A stretch of DNA of 64,000 nucleotides. It comes from Allolobophora icterica (taxonomy: Eukaryota; Annelida; Clitellata; Crassiclitellata; Lumbricidae). Position 1 is the first letter of the stretch. Each line of letters starts with the position of its first letter. Both the position numbers and the translations under genes were made by a program. The notes under the pieces are model-generated. The model was not told the origin of the DNA. It saw only the letters and a program-made list of their open reading frames with translations, and did not search any database. The DNA is taken from assembly GCA_963556255.1 (NCBI GenBank), contig OY744615.1, forward strand, positions 22,363,013 through 22,427,012. The letters run 5' to 3'. This document shows, piece after piece, positions 1 to 11,309 of the stretch.

Positions 1-261
1 TGACGACTTCGTTCCTTTCCAGGTGTAGTACATACACGCAATCTGACACACTGCAAACTGCCATGCCCCCAGGACGTACTCCTTCCAGCTGGATGACATC
101 TTTCACCTTCGCCAGATTGTTGCGGTCGTAAACATTAATAACATGGCCTTCACCATTTGGTTTGCGGAGCATAAATATTTCATCTTTCATTGTAATCAGT
201 TTGATGACGTGAAACGGCATCGAAAACTGATGCAAAATCTCCAAATGAATCGTCTTCTGAG
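1..261 (-). CDS. Internal exon of unidentified - strand gene, cut by window edge
   Basis: The - strand shows a pyrimidine-rich acceptor (TTTTTCAG at about 262-269) followed by about 86 open codons that run off the window. The other two frames contain stops. The peptide has a beta-propeller or NHL-like flavour (segments such as VINVYDRNNL and CVYVLHLERN), but I do not recognise a named family. The first two bases complete a split codon, which fits the phase-1 donor of the candidate first exon at 7708-7771. Function is unknown. Confidence 0.55.
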
Positions 262-549
262 CTGAAAAATATTTAGCCTTTAATTATTGCACGAACGAAA
301 CGACATTTGTTTAATAGTGGCCTAAATGGTGTCAAAGTGCATTAAGGATAAAGAGCTCCTGTGCAAAGATGTTAAGACTATAGGACACAGTGAATCAGAA
401 ATGTCGAAGTATAAAACCTAATACAAGCGATCTCCAAACTTCTAAAGCGCCACTCGAAGGCCAAGCGCAGGGCACCAGCCGGTACATTGGATCATTGTTG
501 AGCGACTCTGAACGGTTCACCCTTCTAGAGGCGCTTTATAAATGTTTTA
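262..549. repeat. Degenerate LINE/SINE tail
   Basis: No gene is seen. About 440-480 (CCACTCGAAGGCCAAGCGCA) resembles 19380-19420, and about 505-550 ends in the AGAGGCGCTTTATAAATG type of tail found on LINE ends elsewhere in the window. Confidence 0.45.
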
Positions 550-557
550 AATATAAT

Positions 558-763
558 CAGGGGCGTAACTCTGGTTTAAAAAGTGGGGAGAACCAATTTG
601 AAATTTCTTACATGTATACACGAAGCAAGGCGGAGACTGCGATCTCTGGGAAGGCACAATAATAAAATATTGATTGGCATTGTTCAAAATGTGGGGGTAC
701 GGTACCCCCAGTTCAAAAAGTGGGGGTACGGGTACCCCTCGTACCCCACAAATTACGCCTATG
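558..763. mobile_element. hAT-type MITE, GGTACC-rich family, copy 1
   Basis: The ends are CAGGGGCGTAACT and, inverted, CATAGGCGTAATT. They are flanked by AATATAAT (550-557) and AATACAAT (764-771), an 8-bp duplication with one mismatch. The interior has two GTACGG/TACCCC-rich blocks. A close relative lies at 16398-16595 and a truncated one near 19895-19975. It has no coding capacity. Confidence 0.8.
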
Positions 764-1249
764 AATACAATACAATATGCAATACAACTCCGATCTCTTT
801 ATTCATATATGCAGGAATAATACGAACAGAAAGGTCAGACTAGTAATATTCATGAGTATGGGAAGGCACAATGTCACAGTATTTTCTGAGTACACCGTAT
901 CAGGCGACGCGAATAGGGAAGTTGGATTCGCATGAAGAGAACGCTTGCTAGCGCTCGTGACTACAGTAGGCTGGTGCCTTTTGCTTGGCCTTCGAGAGGC
1001 GCTTTATACGTTTCGAGATTACGATTAGGCCTAAGATTGCGAGCTTTGCCTATATATGTAGTTCACAGTCTTGTGATGACCGTGGTGACACTGCAATGTC
1101 AATCGAGAAGGCGGGATTGAAATCCCGCCGTTGCAGAAATATGTTTAAAATTCAATTCCTTTTTGCACCCGCAGCCAATTCAGTACAGAGAGAGCACATT
1201 GACTGTACATTGGCTGGTCACCCATGCATGCAGAGAGCGTAGACATAGG

Positions 1250-2200
1250 TTACGTAGGCCATAATTCTAATTTCATGGAATACAATTTCTCAGAATCCAA
1301 TTTTATGGAATCTACACTAAGTCTTGTAGACCGTAATTTCAATTTCAGGTCTACGTATATTGTATGCATGAGGTAAAGCTTAGGCCTACTAAAATCTCAT
1401 TTATTTCATAAACTAACCAATAACGCCGAGAGTTCTGTAAACTTCGTTTCGAAATTTGTTGGTCGTTAAGATGCTGTTCCATTTCGAGCAGACAGTTCTA
1501 AGTCTGCTTATCACAAGATCAGCCTGTTCTTTCCAGGCACTTTTGTCCAGCTTCTCACTCTTCACTTCCATAGCTACGGCTTTTACGAGGATGCACCCAA
1601 GTAGCTGGATCGGTAGATCTTGCAGCTACAGGTAAAACGTAAACTTACTTAGAACTCGTCAGCATGTCAGCAACAAATCCACTAAGTAGAAAGGTAGTTC
1701 CGTCGAACCATAGATGCCTCAGTAATCCAAATAGAAGGCACATTTTAACGATCAGCTTCTTTTACATGGTTGAGCTAAGGTAAAACCCCATTTTAGCGTA
1801 AAATATTATTTACATTGCTCGAGCAATGAAAACATTTTTTTAGTAAAACTCAAACTAGAAGTCGGATTATTGGTGAAAATATTACTGAAACTAGAAACTG
1901 GATCATTGATGAATATATTACATAACAAAAGTCAAACTAGAATTTCGAATTGCGATGACAGTAGGCTTAGGCTATATATCGTTTTAGTGCCGATATTATC
2001 GCCGTCGATGAGCGATGAAACATTTCATACTTAAACAGAAACTAGAAGTTGGATGAATAATGAAAATATAGCTCAAACTTGAAGGTGGATTATCGATGAA
2101 AATATACCTGAAACTAGAAGTTGGTTGAACGATGATTATTGTAACATTTATTAGTTATTTGAATGGAAGTGCGTCTCTCGAAAAAAATTTCCGACGCTAA
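1250..2200. repeat. Diverged minisatellite-bearing repeat
   Basis: No gene is seen. From about 1850 to 2135 there are diverged repeats of a unit like AAACTAGAAGTTGGAT followed by GATGAAAATATA. The same unit makes up the core of the Mutator-like element at 60250-61045, so this is probably a decayed relative whose ends I cannot find. Confidence 0.5.
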
Positions 2201-2224
2201 CATGGGATTTTCATTCATTCATTC

Positions 2225-2520
2225 ATATGGAGAATTTATATAGCGCCTCTTCAAGGCTATCTACTCAGAAGCACTCCCGACCCAACCCCGGCTGAAGAGC
2301 ACAGTCTTGAGATTTGAATAAAATGTGGCGGAATGGGTGCTTGGGACCAAGCGAAGCGCTACAGGGAGCCCATTCCAGATTGCAGGGCCAGCGATGGAAA
2401 AATCACGGCGCTGCCTAAGGGCGGTCCGTGAGCGGGGAACTAGAAGCTCAGCCTGCTTAGAAGAGCGCAGGGAACCACGGCGCTGGATGTTCAGGGTGGA
2501 GCGGCAATGCTCTCGCAAAT
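2225..2520 (-). mobile_element. LINE 3' fragment, C-terminal RT end plus tail
   Basis: The - strand encodes about 85 residues at the end of a CR1/L2-like LINE ORF (NIQRRGSLRSSKQAE; FSIAGPAIWNGLPVALR). It runs into the shared tail (agcgcctctt on +) and a gaatgaatgaa 3' repeat. It is near-identical to the + copy at 16735-17070. The 5' part is missing, as usual for LINE truncation. Confidence 0.8.
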
Positions 2521-3063
2521 ACTTCAGCTAATTCAAATATTAGGTCAAGGGACTTCAGAGGACTTCCTACTCACTTCAAAGGTTATGATGGTTATGCGGC
2601 GTATCGACTAATTCACAGTACAGGTTAAGTAAGTAAGATGAATCACACGACGAACGTAAGAAAATACTGAGCCCAGTTATTCAAAGCGGTTAAACCTCAT
2701 CCTTCCAGCTGGGCAGGAATAGAATGTTTCGAAACTAGTAAATATATGTTGGTAGGATGAGGGTTACAGAAAGTAACGAAAGACGCTGAAGCAGCAGCAT
2801 CGGAAAGACATCTGTGTATAGTGGACGATCTTCTGTTGATAACACTGGTCAACAATTTTTGAAAGAAATTTTGTATCTTTGATTTTCTTGCTTTTTTTCT
2901 ATGTGTATCAATGCTGTGACTACGGAAATGTGTTTAAACAAAATTAATTAGCTCTACTATTGAAAATATTTGCAAAGATGGTTTTTCTTATATTTCGCAA
3001 AGTTCGAAACCTAAATTGACATTATTGAAACAGAACATTGATAGAAATTTTATAAAGACACTT

Positions 3064-4832
3064 CTAAGTACCTGTAGAATAGTTTTTTGTATTCATAAAG
3101 TATATAATATTATTTGGGTGAAACATAATTAATTCCTCTGCATTAGACAGTTCTTTTTTCTTTGCCTGTCGCTTGTACTCTACATCTGGGGCATCTCTCA
3201 CCACAATCCAGCAGTAGTCTTCTAACATCGCAGGACTCCATTTTCTCTGATACCTGTTTTCCATCGTCGATATATCCTGATGGAAACGTTCACCATGTTC
3301 ATCGCTAACTGCACCGCAGTTATCAGGGAAAAAGTCCAAATGAGAGTGCAGAAAGTGAATTTTCAATGACATGTTGCAGCCTAATTTCTGGTAGGCTAAG
3401 AGAAGTCTCGTCACCAGTTCTTTATAGTTATCTGCTTTCTTGTTTCCCAGGAAATTTTCAACCACAAGTTCGAATGATTTCCAGGCATTCTTCTCAAGAC
3501 CACGGAGGATCTGATGAAAATGTTCATCTTTCAGAAGTGCACGTATCTGTGGACCAATAAACACACCTTCCTTTATTTTGGCCTCACTCAGTCTTGGGAA
3601 TTTCTCTTTCAGGTACTTGAAAGCCTCACCATCTCGGTTCATTGCCTTCACAAAATTCTTTACAAGTCCCAACTTTATATGTAATGGTGGTAACAAAACC
3701 TTCTTGGGGTCCACTAGTGGGCTGTGCTGCACACTTTTAGTTCCTGGATCCAGAGACTTCCGTGACGGCCATACTTTCCTGTTATAGTGGTCAGACCGTG
3801 CTCTACTATCCCACTCACAGAGAAAGCAGCAAAATTTGGTGTATCCCAGTTGCATTCCGAGCGAGATGGCAATTACTTTTAGATCCCCACAGATCAGCCA
3901 CTGGTGGCCATTGTAGTTAATAGAGTCAAGAAGAAGCTACATGTTGACATAAGACTCCTTCATGCCAACAGCATATCCAACAGGAATTGATGGTAGTTCA
4001 TTCCCATTATGTAATAACACTGCTTTTAAACTGAGCTTTGAAGCGTCAATAAAGAGTCTCCACTCTTCAGGTTTGTACTCAATATTGAGTGAATTCATCC
4101 ATTTATCTCATGGCAGAATACAAGGTCACTTTTCATAGCGAAGAACTGAGTTAAGTCCTTGTGGCGGTCACGATATACTGAAATTTTCACATTCTCCTGC
4201 AGCATATTCCATTGCTGTAGTCTGGAGGCCAGAATTTCTGCTTTGTTTTTTGACAAATCCAGGTCTCTGATGAGGTCGCTTAATTCATTCTGTGTAATCC
4301 TATGTATGCCTGCTGAGGGTATATCAGGAATAAAATCGGGATCTTGTGATGTTGAGGGTTCAGGTGATTCAGCTCTAGCATGATATGAATCTTCATCTTC
4401 AGAATCCAGAGAATAGTCTGCTGGCGGATCAGGAATGGGGAGTCCTTCTCCATGAGGTACTGGGCGAATTGCAGATGGTATATTGGGATAGTTGACAGTC
4501 CATTCTTTCTTCCTGGACATTCCATGCTGTAGGGATGGCACCATACAAAAATAGCAGTCTGTGACATGATTGGTTGGCTCTCTCCATATCATAGGAACAG
4601 CAAAAGGCATGGAACGACCCTTTTGATTGAGCCAGTTCCGGAGGTTACAAGCACAAGTATTGCAACAAATATGTGGCGCCCAGCTTTTATCTTGGTCTCC
4701 AATCTTGCACCAAAAATAGCAGTGATAAGCCTTCCTAATCACTGGAGTAATGGAACGTTTCTGTGTGGAAAATGTCGCTTTACCGCACACATAGCAAAAG
4801 CTATCAGCGCTATTTAGACACTTTCGAGGCAT
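3064..4832 (-). pseudogene. Broken transposon ORF of a widespread invertebrate protein family
   Basis: ATG at 4832 opens 245 codons with an N-terminal Cys/His cluster (FCYVCGK; HICCNTCACNL; DCYFC), probably zinc-binding, then an acidic linker. Near 4100 the frame shifts. The second frame continues through WRLFIDASKLSLKAVLL, meets one in-frame TAG (3937-3939), then runs through LICGDLKVIA, FCCFLCEWDSR and SDEHGERFHQDI to the stop at 3064. I know this family from memory as multi-copy uncharacterised proteins in arthropods and other invertebrates. Asp at 4045-4047, Asp at 3883-3885 and Glu at 3298-3300 or 3289-3291 sit where an RNase H-like DDE triad could be, and CxxC follows the second Asp. 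That role is my inference. The frameshift and stop make this copy inactive. Confidence 0.65.
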
Positions 4833-4925
4833 GTCCAGATATAATGAATGCTAACTGACACGAGAAACTCATCTGCACTACTCAAAAGCTTGTCTGTGAC
4901 TGATTCATAACAGAGGAAGATATTT

Positions 4926-5085
4926 ATTCAGTAAATGTGATGACTCAGCACGAGAGTTTGTAAATGTGATGACGCAGCACAAAATTCTTGTAAATGTGAT
5001 GACTCAGCACGAGAGTTTGTAAATGTGATGACGCAGCACAAAATTGTTGTAAATGTGATGACTCAGCACAAAATTCTTGCAGGAC
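4926..5085. repeat. Minisatellite, about 29/59-bp unit
   Basis: Five repeats of GTAAATGTGATGACTCAGCA or ...GACGCAGCA alternate two spacer types (CGAGAGTTT and CAAAATTCTT). The array lies inside the transposon, upstream of its ORF, and could be a subterminal binding array or promoter. Confidence 0.85.
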
Positions 5086-5281
5086 TGCTATACCAAGTAC
5101 GACTGACACAAAGATATGCACAAAGTTTTAAGAAAAAATCAGTTTCTATGTAAAACTTACTGTATCATAAAAACTAGAGCTAAACAGCATTTCTTAATGT
5201 CATATTCTTTTTCAGCACAGCAAAATTAGTTATAATTGACTGATTTCATCACCGATACATTTTGGCTGTTGACCAGTGTAA

Positions 5282-5690
5282 CCAGTGAAGTATTACAAGT
5301 TGCTGCCTTCGTGTCATATCTGACATGATTTATTCCAAGTGCTAATGAAGTTATTTGACTATAAAAAACAAGGACAGTGTCGGACTATGAGCAATTCACA
5401 AAGTTTAGATGCATAGAAGACTTAATTGTAACTTGTATATTAATGCCATATTTAGCTTACCGTTGTGTCACTGAATTCGGATTGTATTGAACATTCAACA
5501 ATGTCCACTTGTAGGAATACTACAAGTTAAATAAATGTAATTATTCAAAAATGTAAAATTAACCTCCATATTGTGTTTATGTATTTTAGAATTTTGAGGC
5601 TAAATGTAAATGCAGTCATATAAAGAGCTTCTTTGCATGAACAAAGAAAACTGAACCAAGGGGTTTGGTCGTTTTGGCCTGCGTGGTGCT
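5282..5690. other. No gene seen
   Basis: AT-rich single-copy-looking sequence between the 2.4-kb transposon and a LINE fragment. No exon or repeat is recognised. Confidence 0.4.
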
Positions 5691-5699
5691 ACGTGTTTA

Positions 5700-6430
5700 T
5701 ACTCGAACAAACTCCTTAAAGCTGCTTGGTCATCTGCATTGCATGGCTTTCTGTTGAATTCAGAATTATATTTAAACTGATCTGTTTGACCAATAAAACC
5801 CTCACAACAAACACTCCCACCTACCTACATTTGAGCAGTTATGTTCAAACGTGGATACCCGCTTTTTCTGCAGCGCTGGCAGATAAATGACATGATTGTA
5901 TTACATGACTTGCTCCCCCATTAAGGCCGCACATTATTCCCTCCGTCCCCGGCCCATGGCCGAATTATACCACCCGCTGATAGTCTGATGCATAAACCCT
6001 TAGCATTAGAATACTATATGATGTTTGGTGTATTTACACTAAAATGCGATTAGCAATTGGTCTAATAAAGGTTATTCTTTTTTACTTACTTACTTATTTT
6101 CAACCGCTATAATCCGTATGTTCCTCCCCTTATCCTGAGATCTTCGGATATGGGTCTTTTGGTTGAACGTCAATGTAGCAATACCATGGACCCTGGTGTA
6201 TTCTATCTTGCTGCCCCCAATGAATGGAATCGAATACCAATGTCTGTTCACTTGTAGGCCTACTCTATATCTTCCTTTAAGAAACGCCTCAAAACTCACT
6301 ATTTCTCTTCGACTTTCAAACATCTGGATATCTATAATTGCTCTTCACCTGGCGACTGAGCAATCGCGCCTTAGATTCGCATTTCTATGTGACTTTGCGC
6401 ACGTTAAAAATGTTTGACATTATAATAATA
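5700..6430 (+). mobile_element. CR1/L2-like LINE C-terminal fragment with an insertion
   Basis: The + strand has decayed LINE end motifs at 5720-5845 and again at 6100-6420 (MGLLVERQCS; AAPNEWNRIP; FKKRLKTHYFS). About 5850-6098 is an unrelated insert ending in an ACTTACTTACTTA tail, probably a SINE. The better-preserved relative is at 55540-55985. Confidence 0.7.
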
Positions 6431-6479
6431 ATGGTTCTGACCAGCATTAGGCCAGCCAAGTGTTCATCATGGATAGCAG

Positions 6480-6990
6480 CACTTGTCTGGCGATGTCTCA
6501 CTCGAACTGAACTCTGCTGCCTGATTTTAGGCTTGGCCTCCCGCCGACCCTTGCACTCTGCGAGACTGCGACTTACGGACGAGCTCTTGCAATGGTCTCT
6601 CGTCCTCGCCTTACGATCTGACAGCGACGATCCTTCTCGAATCTTGGCCCGGCTCAGGCACGTAACTAGGATTTTTCGTTTGGGGGGCTTAAGCCTTGAA
6701 CATGGCAACATTTATACAGTGTTCATACGAATTTTAGCCGTAAGCATACAACGGCTTGACTTGTTTGGGGGGGCTTCAACTTCGTTTGGGGGGCTTAAGC
6801 CCCCCCAAGCCCAACGCTAGTTACGTCCCTGGCCCGGCTACCCGGCTACCTGGAATGTGTTCCCGTACGCCCTACGCTCATACCCCTGAATTCCTCTATA
6901 CAAATTGTCTACGTTTACCCTCTTTAGCCGCGTCTGAGCTGTGAGCGCCTCTGAGTAGGTCTATTGAAGAGGCGCTATATATAACTTTGA
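6480..6990 (+). mobile_element. LINE 3' fragment and tail, interrupted by a MITE
   Basis: LINE C-terminal remnants on + end in GAGCGCCTCTGAGTAGG...AAGAGGCGCTATATA and a GAATGAATGAATG terminal repeat. The hAT MITE at 6655-6831 is inserted within it. Confidence 0.65.
6655..6831. mobile_element. hAT-type MITE (177 bp)
   Basis: Ends CAGGCACGTAACTAG and CTAGTTACGTCCCTG are inverted with one mismatch. Perfect 8-bp duplication GCCCGGCT at 6647-6654 and 6832-6839. The interior has inverted GGGGGGCTTAAGCCCCCC segments. Confidence 0.9.
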
Positions 6991-7059
6991 ATGAATGAAT
7001 GAAAAGACACTGATTTAATCATTGAAACATCACCTTGTTGTCACCTTGTGCTGTCAACT

Positions 7060-7670
7060 CCCGGAGCTCTAGCGATCGCCACGACACACATTCTCCATTG
7101 CTTCCTATTCGAAGTCAGGTCCCTTAGTGCTTCCAGATTCATGCCAGTTACATCGTGAATCTCATCCATCCATTTCTTCCTTGGTCGACCCAGTCTTTTT
7201 TCCCCTCACCACAAGCCAACATCATTTCCTTTTCTAGCCCATCGGATCGCATAACATGACCAAAGAATCCAAGCTTCAATCTTGTCGCTTTTTGTTTTAA
7301 TGACTCTTCATTCTCGACACCAATCTCCACTCGTATTGATTCGTTCGTCCTTTTCTCTGTCCATGATATTCTCAGCATCTTTCTCCATATCCACATTTCA
7401 CATGCGTTGACCTTTTTCTCCATGTTCTTTGTCATTGTCCACGACTCACACCCGTACAGAACCGTTGGAAAGACTAGGGCTCTCACGAGCCTTTTTGTGT
7501 ATCTATGCTCACATGCCTGTCCTTCCATATCTTTTCCAGTCCAATCATTGCAGCTTTCCCAATCGCAATCCTTCGTTTTATTTCTGTATCACATTTTCCT
7601 TCTTTATCAACCAATGATCCCAGGAAAGTGAAGCTTTCTACCACCTCTATTTCATCAACCAACAATAACG
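7060..7670 (-). mobile_element. RTE-like LINE, 3' end of RT ORF (frameshifted)
   Basis: The - strand shows the RTE-type C-terminus in order: FTFLGSLVDKEGKCDTEIKR, LYGCESWTMTKNMEKK, GFFGHVMRSDG and GRPRKKWMDEI, followed by a Trp-containing terminal segment. At least two frame changes break it. Only the 3' end is present. It continues on neither side. Confidence 0.85.
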
Positions 7671-7707
7671 CGTGTTATTAAATAATTATTTCCTTGCATT
7701 GACTTAC

Positions 7708-7771
7708 GATCTGAGTCTTCATCCTGATGTTCATCATCATTGGATTCGGCTGATGTTCCTTCCTTCGACAT
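7708..7771 (-). CDS. Candidate first coding exon, acidic N-terminus
   Basis: ATG at 7771 (context GACGCCATGT) opens 21 codons of a Ser/Glu/Asp-rich peptide that begins MSKEGTSAESND. It ends at a consensus GTAAGT donor (7707-7702) with one spare base. Exon 1-261 needs exactly that phase, so splicing would join this acidic head to the propeller-like exon. Acidic, disordered N-termini are common and give no function. The roughly 7.4-kb intron is full of transposons, including the element at 2843-5278. The join is inferred from phase only. Confidence 0.4.
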
Positions 7772-7859
7772 GGCGTCAGAGAAACAATTCACCTCTTCAA
7801 ACCAATCGGTGATTGTCGCTTACGACAAACTTTATAAACAAATCCCTTGAAATAAATTT

Positions 7860-9950
<2,091 letters not shown>

Positions 9951-9954
9951 CCTT

Positions 9955-10200
9955 ACTTATTTTATTTATTTATTTAATTCCGAATATTTCTATAGCGCCT
10001 CTCGAAGTCAACTACTACTCAGAGGCGCTCCGGACTACAGCATTTGATACTGTTCCGGAATTTTCACGCCGAAGCGCCACGAGCAATTGCGAGTGAAGGA
10101 CTTGCCCAAGGTCCGTACGCAGCGGCTAGAGTGGGATTCGAACCTGCAACCCTCCGGTCACAAGGCGCCGAACTTACCACTGAGCCACCACGCCCCACAC
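9955..10200 (-). mobile_element. tRNA-derived SINE with LINE-type tail
   Basis: On the - strand the head has an A box (TGGCTCAGTGGTAAG) and a B box (GGTTCGAATCC) at tRNA-like spacing. The body ends in GCGCCTCTGAGTAG...GAGAGGCGCTATAG and a TAAATAAATAAAA tail. The tail matches the LINE ends in this window, as expected for a SINE copied by LINE reverse transcriptase. Confidence 0.85.
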
Positions 10201-10650
10201 TTAACTCCACACAGGTTCACAACAGACAGGGTTTTCAACTCAAACGCTCTGGCGCTTATTTCATCGCTGGGGCGTCCCGATAGTCTAAGATAGTCATGCT
10301 CATATACTGACACCCTGAGTTGAGTACGAATAGAAGAGGAAACATCTTATTTGGTTTACAGTTCAAAAGGAGTACGAGTCGGACGACCAAGCGTGTTGCC
10401 GATAGATATACGAAGTATATCCCTATGTTTCTGTAAACATAATATGTTACCGTTATTATTCCAATGTTTAACGACATCTTATGGCTGCAAAGGCCGTTGA
10501 CTTCTTTAAGTTTTCGATATGCTTCATTTCATTTTCATATAATTTTCGTCATCAGTTTCTTTCGCTTCTCTCGTCGTTGATTCTGTGTTTGGCAGATGGT
10601 TGAGAAGCCGATGATTGACAGGTGTTGTAGTCGATCTTTTATAATATATA
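10201..10650. other. No gene seen
   Basis: Unrecognised sequence between the SINE and the (TA)n tract at about 10654-10687. Confidence 0.4.
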
Positions 10651-10654
10651 GATT

Positions 10655-10687
<33 letters not shown>

Positions 10688-10692
<5 letters not shown>

Positions 10693-11165
10693 GGAGTTGG
10701 CCTTCAGCCATCCCGCCATTATCATCTTCACGTGCACTTATTAACCTTAGTTAAGACGCACCTCGTTTGAAGCTAAATGTAGGATGGTCTCGTTGACTAT
10801 ATAGCAGTGTTCTTGTGTCTACAGGGAGACCGGTTTTAGTTAAGTAAGGCGTAAGACGTGCACTGGTTGTGTCACGCATTGTAAGTACCCTTTTGTGGTC
10901 GTTTTCAGAGAGTGTACCCTGCGTGGTCGCTACTCATGTTTAATTGCCGGTTCTCGAGTTGTATCTTCCTTTGTGGAGTTTGTGCAGGAGTCTTCTCGGA
11001 GAGTCTGTCTTTTGACGTTTCGTTTGTCTTGTATGTGTGAGTATCGTTTCAATTATGTACATAGTGTAAATATACGTTTTATCAATATTGCGAAAGTCTT
11101 CGTTTTTCTTGTCATTTCTCGTATCATTCTAACTCACATTTCACCTCTAGACTAACAAGCTAACA
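10688..11165 (+). repeat. 5' LTR of Ty3/gypsy-type element
   Basis: 478 bp, starts TGTTGGGAG and ends CTAACA, inserted in a (TA)n tract. It differs from the 3' LTR by about two bases, so the insertion is recent. Promoter and polyadenylation signals should lie here, but I cannot place them. Confidence 0.95.
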
Positions 11166-11167
11166 TA

Positions 11168-11181
11168 TGGGGGCTCGTCCG
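11168..11181 (+). promoter_or_regulatory. Primer-binding site, tRNA-Pro type
   Basis: TGGGGGCTCGTCCG starts two bases after the 5' LTR and matches the 3' end of proline tRNA as used by many retroelements. Confidence 0.85.
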
Positions 11182-11309
11182 AAGCTATTTGATATTTTGA
11201 AAGTAGAATTTTGAAATTGAAGTTTGAGAAGTGAAGTTAAAATTACGGAAATTGGGAATTTTGAATTGTTATAGTCGTTTTGTTTGAATTGAGTGCATAA
11301 GTTTCTAAA

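Larger units (their letters stand above)
2843..5278 (-). mobile_element. DNA transposon, 12-bp TIRs, TAA duplication
   Basis: CACTGGTCAACA (2843-2854) is exactly inverted as TGTTGACCAGTG (5267-5278). TAA flanks both sides (2840-2842 and 5279-5281). The 2.4-kb interior holds one long, broken ORF on the - strand (3064-4832) and, between that ORF's start and the right end, a tandem repeat (4926-5085). A 3-bp TWA duplication is the hallmark of PIF/Harbinger, but the ORF is not a recognisable Harbinger transposase, so the superfamily is open. Confidence 0.65.
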
